This document shows, piece after piece, positions 18,897 to 28,674 of a DNA stretch of 64,000 bases. Within the stretch, counting starts at the first letter, position 1, and each line of letters begins with the position of its first letter. The notes under the pieces are model-generated. The model was not told the DNA's origin. It saw nothing but the letters and a program-made list of their open reading frames with translations, and ran no database searches. Origin of the DNA: JACVRW01 sp963757815 (GTDB lineage: Bacteria; Actinomycetota; Thermoleophilia; Solirubrobacterales; Thermoleophilaceae); contig CAVWSN010000035.1 of assembly GCA_963757815.1 (NCBI GenBank), positions 62,001 to 126,000 of the forward strand, in the 5' to 3' direction. A program made the translations under genes and the position numbers.

Positions 18897-20056
18897 CGCT
18901 TGTGAAAGGACCGATCGACGTGGCCGTAACCACCGTCCAACCAGACCTCGGCGCCGCCGGGGTGCGCGACGGCGACCTCGCCGTCATGGCCGAGGACCTC
19001 GACGCCGACCTCCGGCGCATGTCGGGCCGGCGCGTGCTGATCACCGGAGGAGCGGGCTTCCTGGGGTACTACCTGGTGCAGCTGCCGCTCGCCTGGAACG
19101 ACGCGCATCCTGGCGAGCCGCCCATCGGGGTCACCGTCTTCGACAACTACTTCCGGGGCGTCCCTGGATGGCTGCAGGAGCTGGAGCGCCGGCCCGAGGT
19201 CGAGCTGGTGGTCCACGACATGCGCGGGCCGCTGCCCGACCGGATGGGCGACTTCGCCTACGTCATCCACGCGGCGGGGATTGCGTCGCCGACCTACTAC
19301 CGGGCACATCCCATCGAGACGATGGACGCCAACATCAACGGGCTGCGGACCCTGCTCGACTACGCCAGGCAGCGCCTCGAGGCGGGCCTGGAGATGGAGG
19401 GCTTCCTGTTCTACTCGTCCAGCGAGATCTACGGCGACCCGGCTCCCGAGGCGATCCCGACACCGGAGACGTACCGCGGCAACGTCTCGTGCACCGGACC
19501 GCGGGCCTGCTACGACGAGTCCAAGCGCTACGGTGAGACGCTGTGCGTCAACTTCGCCCAGCAGCACGGCATCCCGGTCACCTCGGCGCGCCCGTTCAAC
19601 AACTACGGCCCGGGGATGAAGATCACCGACGGGCGCGTTATCGCCGACTTCTTCCGCGACGCGCTCGGCGGGCGCGACCTGGTGCTGTTCTCCGACGGAT
19701 CCCCGACGCGCACCTTCTGCTACGTCTCCGACGCGATCACCGGCTACTACCTGGCCCTGCTGCGGGGCCACCGAGGCGAGGCCTACAACGTCGGGGTCGA
19801 CGGCCCCGAGATCTCCATGCTCGACCTGGCGGAGATGGTCGCCGGGCTCGCCAACGACCTCTTCGGCCACGACCTGAAGGTGGTCAGGGGCCGGAGTCCC
19901 GAGACGGACTACCTGGTCGACAATCCCAACCGGCGCTGCCCGGACATCACCAAGGCCAGGCAGGAGCTGCAGTACCGACCGCGGGTGACGCTCGAGGAGG
20001 GGCTCAGGAGGACACTGGTGTGGTACAGCGGGAACCAGGCCGGGGAGGAACGCTGA
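18893..20056 (+). CDS. NAD-dependent epimerase/dehydratase (UDP-xylose synthase-like)
   Basis: An extended short-chain dehydrogenase acting on a nucleotide sugar, 387 residues. GTG 18893 is chosen because GTGA overlaps the preceding stop. After an N-terminal extension of about 45 residues, the NAD-binding glycine motif TGGAGFLG is at 51-58. Next come FLFYSSSEIYGDP and the catalytic tyrosine and lysine in CYDESKRYGE near residue 206. RPFNNYGPGMKITDGRVIAD is the substrate-side signature shared with UDP-glucuronate decarboxylases. If so, it could act downstream of the UDP-glucose dehydrogenase encoded next. A CDP-sugar dehydratase role is the alternative, since rfbF is in the same operon without a canonical rfbG. 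The frame is intact. Confidence 0.85.
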   Translation: MTLVKGPIDVAVTTVQPDLGAAGVRDGDLAVMAEDLDADLRRMSGRRVLITGGAGFLGYYLVQLPLAWNDAHPGEPPIGVTVFDNYFRGVPGWLQELERRPEVELVVHDMRGPLPDRMGDFAYVIHAAGIASPTYYRAHPIETMDANINGLRTLLDYARQRLEAGLEMEGFLFYSSSEIYGDPAPEAIPTPETYRGNVSCTGPRACYDESKRYGETLCVNFAQQHGIPVTSARPFNNYGPGMKITDGRVIADFFRDALGGRDLVLFSDGSPTRTFCYVSDAITGYYLALLRGHRGEAYNVGVDGPEISMLDLAEMVAGLANDLFGHDLKVVRGRSPETDYLVDNPNRRCPDITKARQELQYRPRVTLEEGLRRTLVWYSGNQAGEER

Positions 20057-21389
20057 TGCGGGTCACGGTTGTCGGGACGGGCTACGTCGGCCTGGTGACC
20101 GCCGTGGGGCTGGCCGAGCTGGGGCACACCGTCACCTGCGCCGACATCGACGAGCGCAAGGTGGACGCCCTCAACCGGGGCGAGCCGGCCATCTTCGAGC
20201 CGGGCCTCGAGCCGCTGCTGCGGCGCAACCTGCCGGCACGGCTGCGCGCGACCACCGACCTCGCCGCCGCCGTGCAGTCGAGCGAGCTCACCTTCGTCTG
20301 CGTGGGGACTCCTTCGCGGCCCGACGGGAGCATCGACGTGTCCTTCGTGCAGCACGCCGTCGAGCAGATCGGCGCCGCGCTCAGCTCCACCACCGAGTTC
20401 CACGCCGTCGTGGTGAAGAGCACGGTGGTGCCTGGCACCTCGGACCGGGTGGTCCGGCCGGCCCTGGAGCGAACCTCCGGGAAGCGGGCGGGGGTGGACT
20501 TCGGCGTCGGCGTCAACCCCGAGTTCCTCACCGAGGGGACGGCGGTGGAGGACTTCCTCCAGCCCGACCGCATCGTCGTCGGCGGCGACCAGCGGACGGT
20601 GGCGGCGCTACGCGACCTGTACGCCGGGTTCGGCAGCGCGCCGATCGTGGAGACCACACGCCGCCACAGCCGAGATGATCAAGTACGCCTCCAACGCCAT
20701 GCTGGCCACCGCGATCTCGTTCTCCAACGAGATCGCCAACCTGGGATCCGCCATCGGCGGCATCGACGTCGTCGAGGTCATGCACGGAGTGCACCTGTCG
20801 CGCTACCTCACCACCCGGCTGGAGCGAGGGCACGTCGGTCACTGCGCCGCTCAGCTCCTTCTACGAGGCGGGCTGCGGCTATGGCGGCAGCTGCCTGCCG
20901 AAGGACGTGGCCGCGCTGGCGGCCAGGGGCCGAGAGGTCGGCTCGCCGTTGCCGCTGCTGGAAGCGGTAGCGGGAACCAACGACCGCCAGCCTGCCCGGC
21001 TGGTCGACCTGCTGCGCCGCGAGCTCGGCGAGCTGCGAGGGCGCCGCGTCACCGTGCTCGGGCTGGCGTTCAAGCCCGACACCGACGACGTACGGTCCTC
21101 CCCGGCCCTCCCGGTGCTGCGGCTTTTGCGCGAGGCCGGGGCCGAGGTCAGCGTGCACGACCCGGTTGTCGGCCCGCAGGTGCTGGACGGGCTCGGCGAG
21201 GTCACCTACGTGGAGGACCTGGCCGACGCGGTGAAGCAGGCCGAGGCCGTCGTGGTCGTCACCCGCTGGGACCACTACCGCCGGCTTCCCGAGCTGGTCG
21301 GCCAGCTCGACCCGCCGCCCCTGGTGGTCGACGGGCGGCGCATGCTCGACAGGTCCTCGGTCCCCTCGTACGCGGGGATCGGGGTGTGA
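20056..21389 (+). CDS. ugd: UDP-glucose 6-dehydrogenase (frameshifted)
   Basis: Oxidises UDP-glucose to UDP-glucuronate with two NAD. The N-terminal Rossmann motif is VVGTGYVGLVTAVGLAELGH. VGVNPEFLTEG lies in the substrate-binding region. The helix AEMIKYASNAMLATAISFSN follows, and the catalytic cysteine is in GCGYGGSCLPKDVAA. The C-terminal domain carries VLGLAFKPDTDDVRSSPAL. Frames switch near 20665 and 20840. Rebuilt length is about 444 residues, typical of bacterial UDP-glucose dehydrogenases. The start overlaps the epimerase stop (TGATG); the stop at 21387-21389 overlaps the next GTG. Confidence 0.92.
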
Positions 21390-21958
21390 GGTTCACGAAG
21401 ACGGCAGTTGAGGGCGTGGTGGTCGTCGAGATCGACCGGATCAGCGACGATCGTGGCTTCTTCGCGCGGGTCTGGTGCCAGGACGAGTTCGCGCAGCAGG
21501 GCCTGGAGCCGAACTGGGTCCAGGCCAACGTCGGGCGCAGCGTCCGGGCTGGCACCCTGCGGGGCATGCACTACCAGGCGGAGCCCCACGCTGAGGTGAA
21601 GCTGGTGCGTTGCACCCGCGGGGAGGTGTACGACGTGGCGCTGGACCTGCGCCCCTCCTCCCCCAGCTACCTGAAATGGGTCGGCGTCACGCTCGGCGCC
21701 GACGACCACACCATGCTGTACATCCCCGAGGGTTGTGCCCACGGCTACCAGACGCTCGCTGACGACAGCGAGATCGTCTACTCCACCACTGCCAGGTACG
21801 CCCGGGACGCCGCCACCGGTGCCCGCTACGACGACCCGGCATTCGGGATCGAGTGGCCGCTCCCGGTCGAGGTGATCTCCGAACAGGATGCCGGCTGGGA
21901 CCTGTGGCCGCGATCGAGCATCAACGGGGACCTTCGACCGGAGAGGTACGCGCAGTGA
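21386..21958 (+). CDS. rfbC: dTDP-4-dehydrorhamnose 3,5-epimerase family protein
   Basis: A cupin-fold sugar epimerase of the RmlC family, intact at 190 residues. The GTG start overlaps the ugd stop. Key motifs are GTLRGMHYQ (the catalytic His is in the family RGxHxQ), EVKLVRCTRGEVYDVALDLR, YIPEGCAHGYQTL, and DDPAFGIEWPLP near the C-terminus. No complete dTDP-rhamnose set (RmlA, RmlB, RmlD) is present in this operon. The natural substrate may therefore be a CDP- or UDP-4-keto sugar, as for RfbC-like epimerases beside rfbF. The stop overlaps the next gene's GTG. Confidence 0.88.
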   Translation: MRFTKTAVEGVVVVEIDRISDDRGFFARVWCQDEFAQQGLEPNWVQANVGRSVRAGTLRGMHYQAEPHAEVKLVRCTRGEVYDVALDLRPSSPSYLKWVGVTLGADDHTMLYIPEGCAHGYQTLADDSEIVYSTTARYARDAATGARYDDPAFGIEWPLPVEVISEQDAGWDLWPRSSINGDLRPERYAQ

Positions 21959-23241
21959 TCATCGTGGACAAGGCGCTCGAGCGCCGCCAGCAGGACGACA
22001 ACCCCATCAGAATCGGAATGGTCGGGGCCGGCTACATGGGCCAGGGCATGGCCGCGGTGATCGAGCGCAACATGGTGGGGATGCGCGTGGTGGCGATCGC
22101 CAACCGCACTGTCGAGACCGCCGAGCGCGTCTTCGCCGACGCCGGCATCGGCACCAGCAGCAGGTGCGCGACCAGGACGGCACTGGACAGCCTGCTGGAC
22201 CGCGGCGGGCGGGCGGTCACCTCCGACCCGCTGCTGCTGTGCCGGGCGCCGGGGATCGAGGCGATCATCGAGTGCACCGGCGAGGTCGAGTTCGGCGCCC
22301 GCGTCGCCACCGAGGCGATCGCCAACCGCAAGCACGTCCTGCTCGTCAACGCGGAGCTGGACGCGACCGTCGGCCCGATCCTCAAGGTCCTCGCCGACCG
22401 CGCGGGCGTGGTGATCACCAACGCCGACGGCGACGAGCCGAGCGTGGCGATGAACATGTTCCGCTTCGTCCGGACGATCGGCTACCGGCCGGTCCTCGCC
22501 GGGAACGTCAAGGGCTTCCTCGACCACCACCGCAATCCCGACACGCAGAAGGGCTTCGCCGACGCGCACGGGCAGCGGCCCTTCATGGTCACCTCGTTCG
22601 CCGACGGCACCAAGCTGTCGCTCGAGGCGGCCACGCTCGCCAACGCCACCGGCTTCAAGGTCAGGCAGCCGGGCATGGAGGGCCCCGGCTCGACCACGTC
22701 AGCGACCTCCTCGACCTCTACGACCCGAAGGAGCTGCTGGACCAGGGGCTGGTCGAGTACGTGCTGGGAGCGGAGCCGGGCTCGGGCGCGTTCGTCGTCG
22801 GCTACAACGACGACCCGATCGCTGATGCCCTACATGTCCTACTTCAAGATGGGCGACGGGCCGCTGTACATGTTCTACCGGCCGTTCCACCTCACCCACG
22901 TGGAGGCGCCGCTCAGCGTCGCCAGGGCGGTGCTGTTCGGCGACGCCGCCATCGCGCCCGCCGGCGGGCCGGTGTGCGAGGTCGCCACCATCGCCAAGCG
23001 CGACATGGAGGCGGGCGAGGAGCTGGACGGCATCGGCGGCTACAACTGCTACGGGCTGATCGACAACCTCGAGGACGCCCGCCGTGACGACGTCCTGCCC
23101 ATCGGCCTGGCCGCCGGCGCCCGGCTGACCCGCGCGGTCGCCAAGGACCAGCCGATCAGGAACGCCGACGTCACCCTGCCCGAGGGACGCCTGATCGACG
23201 ATCTCCGCGCCCAGCAGGCCGCCCATTTCGGCCTGTCGTAG
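21955..23241 (+). CDS. NAD(P)-dependent oxidoreductase with C-terminal SAF domain (two compensating frameshifts)
   Basis: The last gene of the operon; GTG 21955 overlaps the epimerase stop. An N-terminal Rossmann domain (IRIGMVGAGYMGQGMAAVIE, residues 17-36) is followed by a homoserine-dehydrogenase-like catalytic part (ITNADGDEPSVAMNMFRFVR; GNVKGFLDHHRNPDTQKGF). A C-terminal SAF domain follows (CEVATIAKRDMEAGEELDGI; RLTRAVAKDQPIRNADVTLP). The frame between about 22690 and 22830 is shifted and then restored. Length is about 428 residues. Such SAF oxidoreductases recur in sugar-nucleotide clusters, but their reaction is not established. An amino- or deoxy-sugar reduction is a reasonable guess. 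Confidence 0.75.
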   Translation: MIIVDKALERRQQDDNPIRIGMVGAGYMGQGMAAVIERNMVGMRVVAIANRTVETAERVFADAGIGTSSRCATRTALDSLLDRGGRAVTSDPLLLCRAPGIEAIIECTGEVEFGARVATEAIANRKHVLLVNAELDATVGPILKVLADRAGVVITNADGDEPSVAMNMFRFVRTIGYRPVLAGNVKGFLDHHRNPDTQKGFADAHGQRPFMVTSFADGTKLSLEAATLANATGFKVRQPGMEGPGSTTSATSSTSTTRRSCWTRGWSSTCWERSRARARSSSATTTTRSLMPYMSYFKMGDGPLYMFYRPFHLTHVEAPLSVARAVLFGDAAIAPAGGPVCEVATIAKRDMEAGEELDGIGGYNCYGLIDNLEDARRDDVLPIGLAAGARLTRAVAKDQPIRNADVTLPEGRLIDDLRAQQAAHFGLS

Positions 23242-23310
23242 GCGGCGGCACTGCCGGCCAGCCGCCAGAAACCCAGCGGCGAGTCGGCCAGAACCTCGTC
23301 CGGGATGCCA

Positions 23311-24177
23311 TTACGGCGGGGTGACCGTGACGTCAAACGAGTCCACGCTTAGGCCGACACCGTTCTGCACAATCTCGAACCCGCCCATCACGGTGAGGAG
23401 GTAGTAGGCGTTCGTCATGTAGCTGCGGTTCACCGCGTCGGTAGCGAGAGGGGCCAGATCGAGATCCTTCACCGAGCTGACGCGGTTCGTCATCTCGTAG
23501 GTGACGATCCCTCTGTCGCCTTGCCAGCGGCCACCGCTGACCCGCCAGACGTTGTAGGTCCGCCCGCCGAGGTTGACGTTGCTGGCCACCAACTTGCCCG
23601 CCGGGTTCCCCGAGCCGTCCTGCGACAGCCAGATCATCATCTCCATGCTGGCGCAGCTGCTGTACGGCTGGAAACTGCAGTCGCTGGACCTCGGGTCAGG
23701 GTCCAGGTTGAACCAGATGTCGTAGGAGCTGTTCCATTTGCCGGGGGCGCGCAGCGTGGTCTGGGTAGAAGTCTTGACGGTCCCCGGGCTGCGGACAAGC
23801 GCGACGGGCAGCGGTAGGCCGCTGTTTGAGGTGCAGAACCTCCAGAGGCACCCCTTGTAGATGCTGGGGTAGGCGCCGACGGGGCCACCGACCGGCACGT
23901 TGATCTCCGACTGCGAGATCCGGAAATTCAGGCAGCCATCGTTCGTGATTGCGAATGGTGCGGAGGAGCCCCACTCGTTCGGATGGACGTGGTAGGCGTT
24001 GCCGAGCAGCTCCCTCCTCGGCGGATCGGTCTGCCTGCCGACGATGGTGGTGACGGGCCCCGGAACGCAACCTGGGGGTGGCGGGGGCGTGAGCTGGGCG
24101 GGCGGGTAGACGAGCGCCACGGCCGGGAGGCCGGCGAGCACGGTGGCGAGCCCAGCAACGACAGCAACCCTTCGCAT
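23311..24177 (-). CDS. secreted glycoside hydrolase family 12 endoglucanase
   Basis: A secreted beta-1,4-glucanase or xyloglucanase, 288 residues, intact. ATG 24177 opens a signal peptide (MRRVAVVAGLATVLAGLPAV). The catalytic nucleophile lies in SMEMMIWLSQDG, matching the GH12 E-x-M-I-W motif. The acid/base Glu is in the C-terminal GGFEIVQNGVGLSVDSFDV, again a close fit to the family. A Pro-rich stretch (TPPPPPG) follows the signal peptide. It is read in the same direction as the large sugar dehydrogenase upstream, with 83 bases between, so the two may be one transcript. It could trim a glucan made or met by the cell. Confidence 0.88.
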   Translation of the reverse strand: MRRVAVVAGLATVLAGLPAVALVYPPAQLTPPPPPGCVPGPVTTIVGRQTDPPRRELLGNAYHVHPNEWGSSAPFAITNDGCLNFRISQSEINVPVGGPVGAYPSIYKGCLWRFCTSNSGLPLPVALVRSPGTVKTSTQTTLRAPGKWNSSYDIWFNLDPDPRSSDCSFQPYSSCASMEMMIWLSQDGSGNPAGKLVASNVNLGGRTYNVWRVSGGRWQGDRGIVTYEMTNRVSSVKDLDLAPLATDAVNRSYMTNAYYLLTVMGGFEIVQNGVGLSVDSFDVTVTPP

Positions 24178-24260
24178 GATCTCACTGTTACCAGTCCGGG
24201 GACGTGGTCCTTTCCATCGGCTGGCGGCGGCGGACGGACTCTCCCGGTTCGCGACCGGTT

Positions 24261-27200
24261 TTACGGACCGACGGAGGTGTTCATGTCGGTTTGGATTTCG
24301 GTGGCGCTCAGGGCGCGGTTGTAGACGCGCAGCTCGTCGATCAGGCCGGCAAAGAACTCGCCGCCCAGATCGCGTTGCCGCCGATCCGCAACGGGCCGCT
24401 GGTGTTGGCGCATCGTGCCCGGCACCGCCGTGGTGTTGGCCAGCACGCCATCCACATACAGGCGCACACTGCCCTGCGAATAGGTGACCGCCACATGCGT
24501 CCAAGCACCGGCCGCCAACGCCGGCCCCGTCGCCAGGATAGAAATTGTTCGTCCACACCTCGCCCGACGGCCCGACCCCAGCCGAGCCATACAGCGCATA
24601 GGCATGAGCGCCCGGCGGATGCTCCTTCAACGCCACCGTGCGATAGCCCGACAACGCCGTCGGCCGCACCCACGCCTCCACCGTCAACGCCCCCGACAGA
24701 TCCAACGACGGATCATCCGCCACCGTCACCCAATCATTGACCCCGTCAAACGACAAAGCACCACCAAACCGCCCCGCCGCCGACCAACTCGCCCCCGACA
24801 CCGTCCCCCCATTGCCCTCCGGCGAAGCATCCCCCACCGAAACACCCGCCCCCTCATTGAAACCCAAACGCCGCCACCAAACCCGACGGCGGCGGAGCGA
24901 CGCTGTTGTTCACGGTCACCCCGACCGCGGCCGAGGTGCGCTGGTTGCCGGCCGCGTCGCGCGCCCGGGCGCTGAGCTGGTGAGCGCCGTTGGGCGCCGT
25001 CCTGGTGTCCCAGCTGCGCTCATAGGGGGCGCTGGTGTCCTCCGCCCCCAGCGGCTGCCCGTCGAGCAGGAACTGCACCCCGGCCAGCGAGCCGTTGTCG
25101 GAGGCGTTCGCGCGCACATCGATCGTGCCCGACACGGTCGCCCCGCCGGCCGGAGCGCTCAGCGCCACCGTCGGCGGCTCGGTGTCGGCCGGTGGCGGTG
25201 CCGCGCACCTCGCTCGAGGGCGGGCCCACGTTGCCGGCCGCGTCCACCGCCATCACGCGGTAGAAGTAGTCGCCCGGCGCCAGCCCCGTGTCGACGTAGG
25301 CGGTGCCCGAGCTCACCACCGCGACCCGGTTGCCAGGCCCGGGCGTAAAGCCGGCGCTCGTGCCGCGGTGCACGTGATAGCGGTCACGCCCACGTTGTCG
25401 CTCGCCGCGTCCCAATCGAGCGCCACCTGGCCCAACCCGCCGCTGGCCGTCAGGTTCGGCGGCGCCCCCGGCGGACTGTTGTCCGGCGCCACCGCCAGGT
25501 TCATGTCGGTTTGGATTTCGGTGGCGCTGAGGGCGCGGTTGTAGACGCGCAGCTCGTCGATCAGGCCGGCAAAGAACTCGCCGCTCCAGATCGCGTTGCC
25601 GCCGATCCGCAACGGGCCGCTGGTGTCGGCGCATCGTGCCCGGCACCGCGCGTGGTGTTGGCCAGACGCCATCCACATACAGACGCAGACTGCCCTGCGA
25701 ATAGGTGACCGCCACATGCGTCCAAGCACCGGCCGCCAACGCCGGCCCCGTCGCCAAGATAGAAGTTGTTCGTCCACACCTCGCCCGACGGCCTGCCCCA
25801 TCCGAGCCATAGAGCGCATAGGCAGAGCGCCCGGCGGATGCTCCTTCAACGCCACCGTGCGATAGCCCGACAACGCCGTCGGCCGCACCCACGCCTCCAC
25901 CGTCAACGCCCCCGACAGATCCAACGACGGATCATCCGCCACCGTCACCCAATCATTGACCCCGTCAAACGACAACGCACCACCAAACCGCCCCGCCGCC
26001 GACCAACTCGCCCCCGACACCGTCCCCCCATTGCCCTCCGGCGAAGCATCCCCCACCGAAACACCCGCCCCCTCATTGAAACCCAAACGCCGCCACCAAC
26101 CCCGACGGCAGGCGGCGAGTCCACCTGATAGTTCGCCGTGTAGGTGCTCGCCGAGGAAGGGGCGACGACCTCGTGGGCTTGTGCGCCGCCATCCGACCAG
26201 GAGGCGAATTGGTACGTGGCCGCGCCCAGCGGTTGGGAGGTCGGGCGCGCTGACGCGAGTTCTTCGAGCCCACGATGACGGTGCGGGTGAAGGGAGTGGC
26301 CTCTTCGGTGGGCCGACCGTGAGCTTCAGGCCGGAGGGCTGCGTTCGGAAGGTGAGGTCGACGGTGCGCGGGTCGAGCCGCACCGTCTCCGTGTCGGTGA
26401 GCCCCGAGGAGTCGGTGGCGGTAAGCGCTGAGCTCCAGGTGTGACGGGTAGGGATGGTCCGGCGCGTCGAAACGAGCGGTTGGGCCGCCGGAGAACGCCC
26501 TCCCAGGTCTGCAGCGGGTGGCTGTGGCAGTCGTCGACGGTCGTGCAGTGCTGCAGGATCAAGGCTCCAGCTGAGCGCGCTGTCCGGCAGCGTGCCCTGC
26601 TGCGGATCGGTGGCCGAGCCGCTGAACGTGATCGTGTCGCCCACCGCCCATCTCAGCGTCGGAGCGGGAGTCGCGATCGTGGCCTGCGGCGGATCGCCAC
26701 CGGGGTTGATCTCGATCGAGTCGGTGTCGGACTCGCCGCTCGAGTCGGTCACGCGCAGCCGCGCCGTCACCGCGCCCTGAGACGTGTACGTCCGGCTGGG
26801 CTGGGCCGAGAAGGAGTCGTCGAACAGGCCGTCCCCGTCCAGGTCCCAGGCGTAGCTCAGGCTGTCCCCCGCGTCGGGGTCGGTCGAGCCGCGTCCGTCG
26901 AAGGTGACCGTGAGCGGAAGCGGCCCGGTCGTGGGAGTGGCCTGGGCGACGGCGGTCGGCGGTTGGTTGTTGCTCGAGTACCTCATCCTGCGTATCGAGC
27001 CGTTGAAGTCGACGATGAACAGGTCGCCGCCGGGTCCGATCTTCAGGTTGACGGGATCGACGTTCCTGGCGAAGAGCTGGCGGGTCGAGGGCAGCGGCTG
27101 GCCGCCTTGCTCGAACATGACCCAGACGCATTTGCGCGAGTAGTCGGAGAAGAAGAGGGCGCCGTCGTACGAGGCGGGATATGCCCCACCCTGGTAGAAG

Positions 27201-28439
27201 GCGAGCCCGGACTGCTCGACGAGCCGCCCGTCGGCGCAGCCGTCGCCCGACACGACCGATCCGCCGTGCGAATAGGTGAAGAAGGGTTGCGTGCGTCGGG
27301 CGGCTGCGGGGGCGGCGGGGCGTGCGTAGAGGTCCTCGCAAATGGTCAGGTTGGCTCCGTCGTAGCCGCCCTGCCGCCCGTTGCCCTCGTAGCAGGGCCA
27401 GCCGAAGTTGTCGACCGAGCCGTCGGTCGCGCTGTCGATGCGGTTGATCTCCTCCCACGCGGTCCAGCCAACGTCGCCGACGAAGATCTGCGAGGTCCCC
27501 GGCCGCGAGGCCAGGCGGAACGGGTTGCGCAGGCCGGTGGCCACGATCCTGCGCGCGTTCGGGTCCGTGCTGCCCGAAAGCGGGTTGTCGGGCAGGCCGG
27601 CGCCGGTGTCGGGGTCGACGCGCAGCACGCTTCCGTCGAGCGTGGTGGGATCGAGCGGCGTGCGGAGGTCCTGGCTCCGGAGGGCGCCGCCTTGCGCGCC
27701 CGGCGGCGACTGCGTGCCGCCCGCCGGGACGGGTGGGTCGCCGCACGGGTTTCCGGCGACCGATCTGCCCGTAGTCCGTGTTGTTGAAGCTCGCGCCGTC
27801 GCCTCCGGTCACGTAGAGCGCGCCGTCCGCGCCGAACGCCAGGCCGCCGATCGGAGTGGCTTGGGAACTGCTGGCACCAGTCTTCGATCAGCACCTGCTC
27901 GCCGCCGACCACCATGTTGCCCGACAGCTGAAGCCGGGACAGGCGGCCGCTGACGACGCAACCGTTGCCCGTTGCGCCCGGCGGGTTCGGGCACGGGATC
28001 GGCGGTGGCGCCCGGCGTACCCCAGCGCGGGGCCGTGCCGCCTATGAGCGCGTCGTGGGTGTAGAGGACGTAGACGTAGGGCCGCTGGGGGAACTGCGGG
28101 TCGAGGGCCATGCCCAGCATCCCGCGATCCCAGAAGTTGTGGACGTTGGTCCTCAGATCGGCGACGACGGTCGCCGACGTGTCGTTCAGGTTGTCGAAGA
28201 CCTTGAGCAGCCCACTCTTCTCGGCGACGAACACGCGCCCGTCGGGCGAGAAGCCGATGTCCGTGGGCTGGGTCAGGCCCCCCGAAGAGCCGGCTCTCGA
28301 CGAAGTTGGTCTGCGCCGGGTCGGCCACGGACGGCGTGGCAAACGAAAGAAGGCTCGCCGTGACGACGAGAAGGGCCAGAGTTGTGCGGCGCAAGGAGAC
28401 CTTGTGATTCTCGTCGAGGTTACGCCGGAGACGTGCCAT
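24261..28439 (-). CDS. very large secreted glucose/sorbosone-dehydrogenase-like protein with PKD, LamG, Fn3 and Ig-like domains (many frameshifts)
   Basis: Rebuilt from at least seven overlapping frames, about 1390 residues. ATG 28439 starts a signal peptide (RRTTLALLVVTASLLSFATP). The beta-propeller sugar dehydrogenase domain follows (DIGFSPDGRVFVAEKSGLLK; GMLGMALDPQFP; ATGLRNPFRLASRPGTSQIF; EINRIDSATDGSVDNFGWPC). Next come a PKD domain (DSLSYAWDLDGDGLFDDS), a second Ig/PKD-like domain and the RTQPSGLKLTVG module often found in these proteins. Then follow LamG copy B, an Fn3-like domain (LAPGDYFYRVMAVDAAGNVG), a bacterial Ig-like domain (QFLLDGQPLGAEDTSAPYER), LamG copy A and the stop at 24261. 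It probably oxidises or binds sugars outside the cell, with PQQ as the likely cofactor in this family. The LamG blocks differ in codon use from the rest. Confidence 0.75.
24279..24889 (-). repeat. LamG repeat copy A (about 611 bp, near-identical to copy B)
   Basis: Nearly identical to 25499-26109, with scattered single-base differences (about 96 percent by eye). It encodes the LamG domain from SGLVAAFGF to ALSATEIQTDMN and forms the C-terminus of the large secreted protein. On the coding strand its third codon positions favour G and T, unlike the C/G preference around it. Confidence 0.9.
25499..26109 (-). repeat. LamG repeat copy B (about 611 bp, near-identical to copy A)
   Basis: Direct repeat of 24279-24889 in the same orientation, 1220 bases away. 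It encodes the first LamG domain of the same protein. Both copies share the boundary motifs and the unusual G/T-ending codon use, which points to recent duplication of an acquired cassette. Confidence 0.9.
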
Positions 28440-28674
28440 TTCCGCCGGATTTCATCCGAAGCTTGGGGCGCGCTACCCCTTATTGTGCTTCGCGCAACCC
28501 GGGCGGTGTCCAGCTGCACATCCGGGTCCCCGTGCAGCTTGCCTGAGGGCACCGGCGGAACGTACGGCCCACCCCGGAGGCTCAGGCACCCAGGGTGTCT
28601 AAGATGCGGAGCAATGCACGTCACGGCCACGCACGTTCGCTCTTGCCCGTAGCACCGCGACCGCTGAACCGCCG
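28440..28674. promoter_or_regulatory. divergent intergenic region
   Basis: 235 bases between the large secreted protein (minus) and the glycosyltransferase (plus). No coding signal. It includes the complementary stretches CAGCTGCAC and GTGCAGCTTG around 28510 and 28545, which could pair as RNA or bind a regulator. It should hold two promoters, but none was identified with confidence. Confidence 0.35.

Noticed and set aside
24261..28439. Splitting the large secreted protein into several separate genes
   Set aside because: No ribosome binding sites or starts at the frame switches, and the domain order (dehydrogenase, PKD, LamG, Fn3, Ig) continues as in known long secreted proteins.
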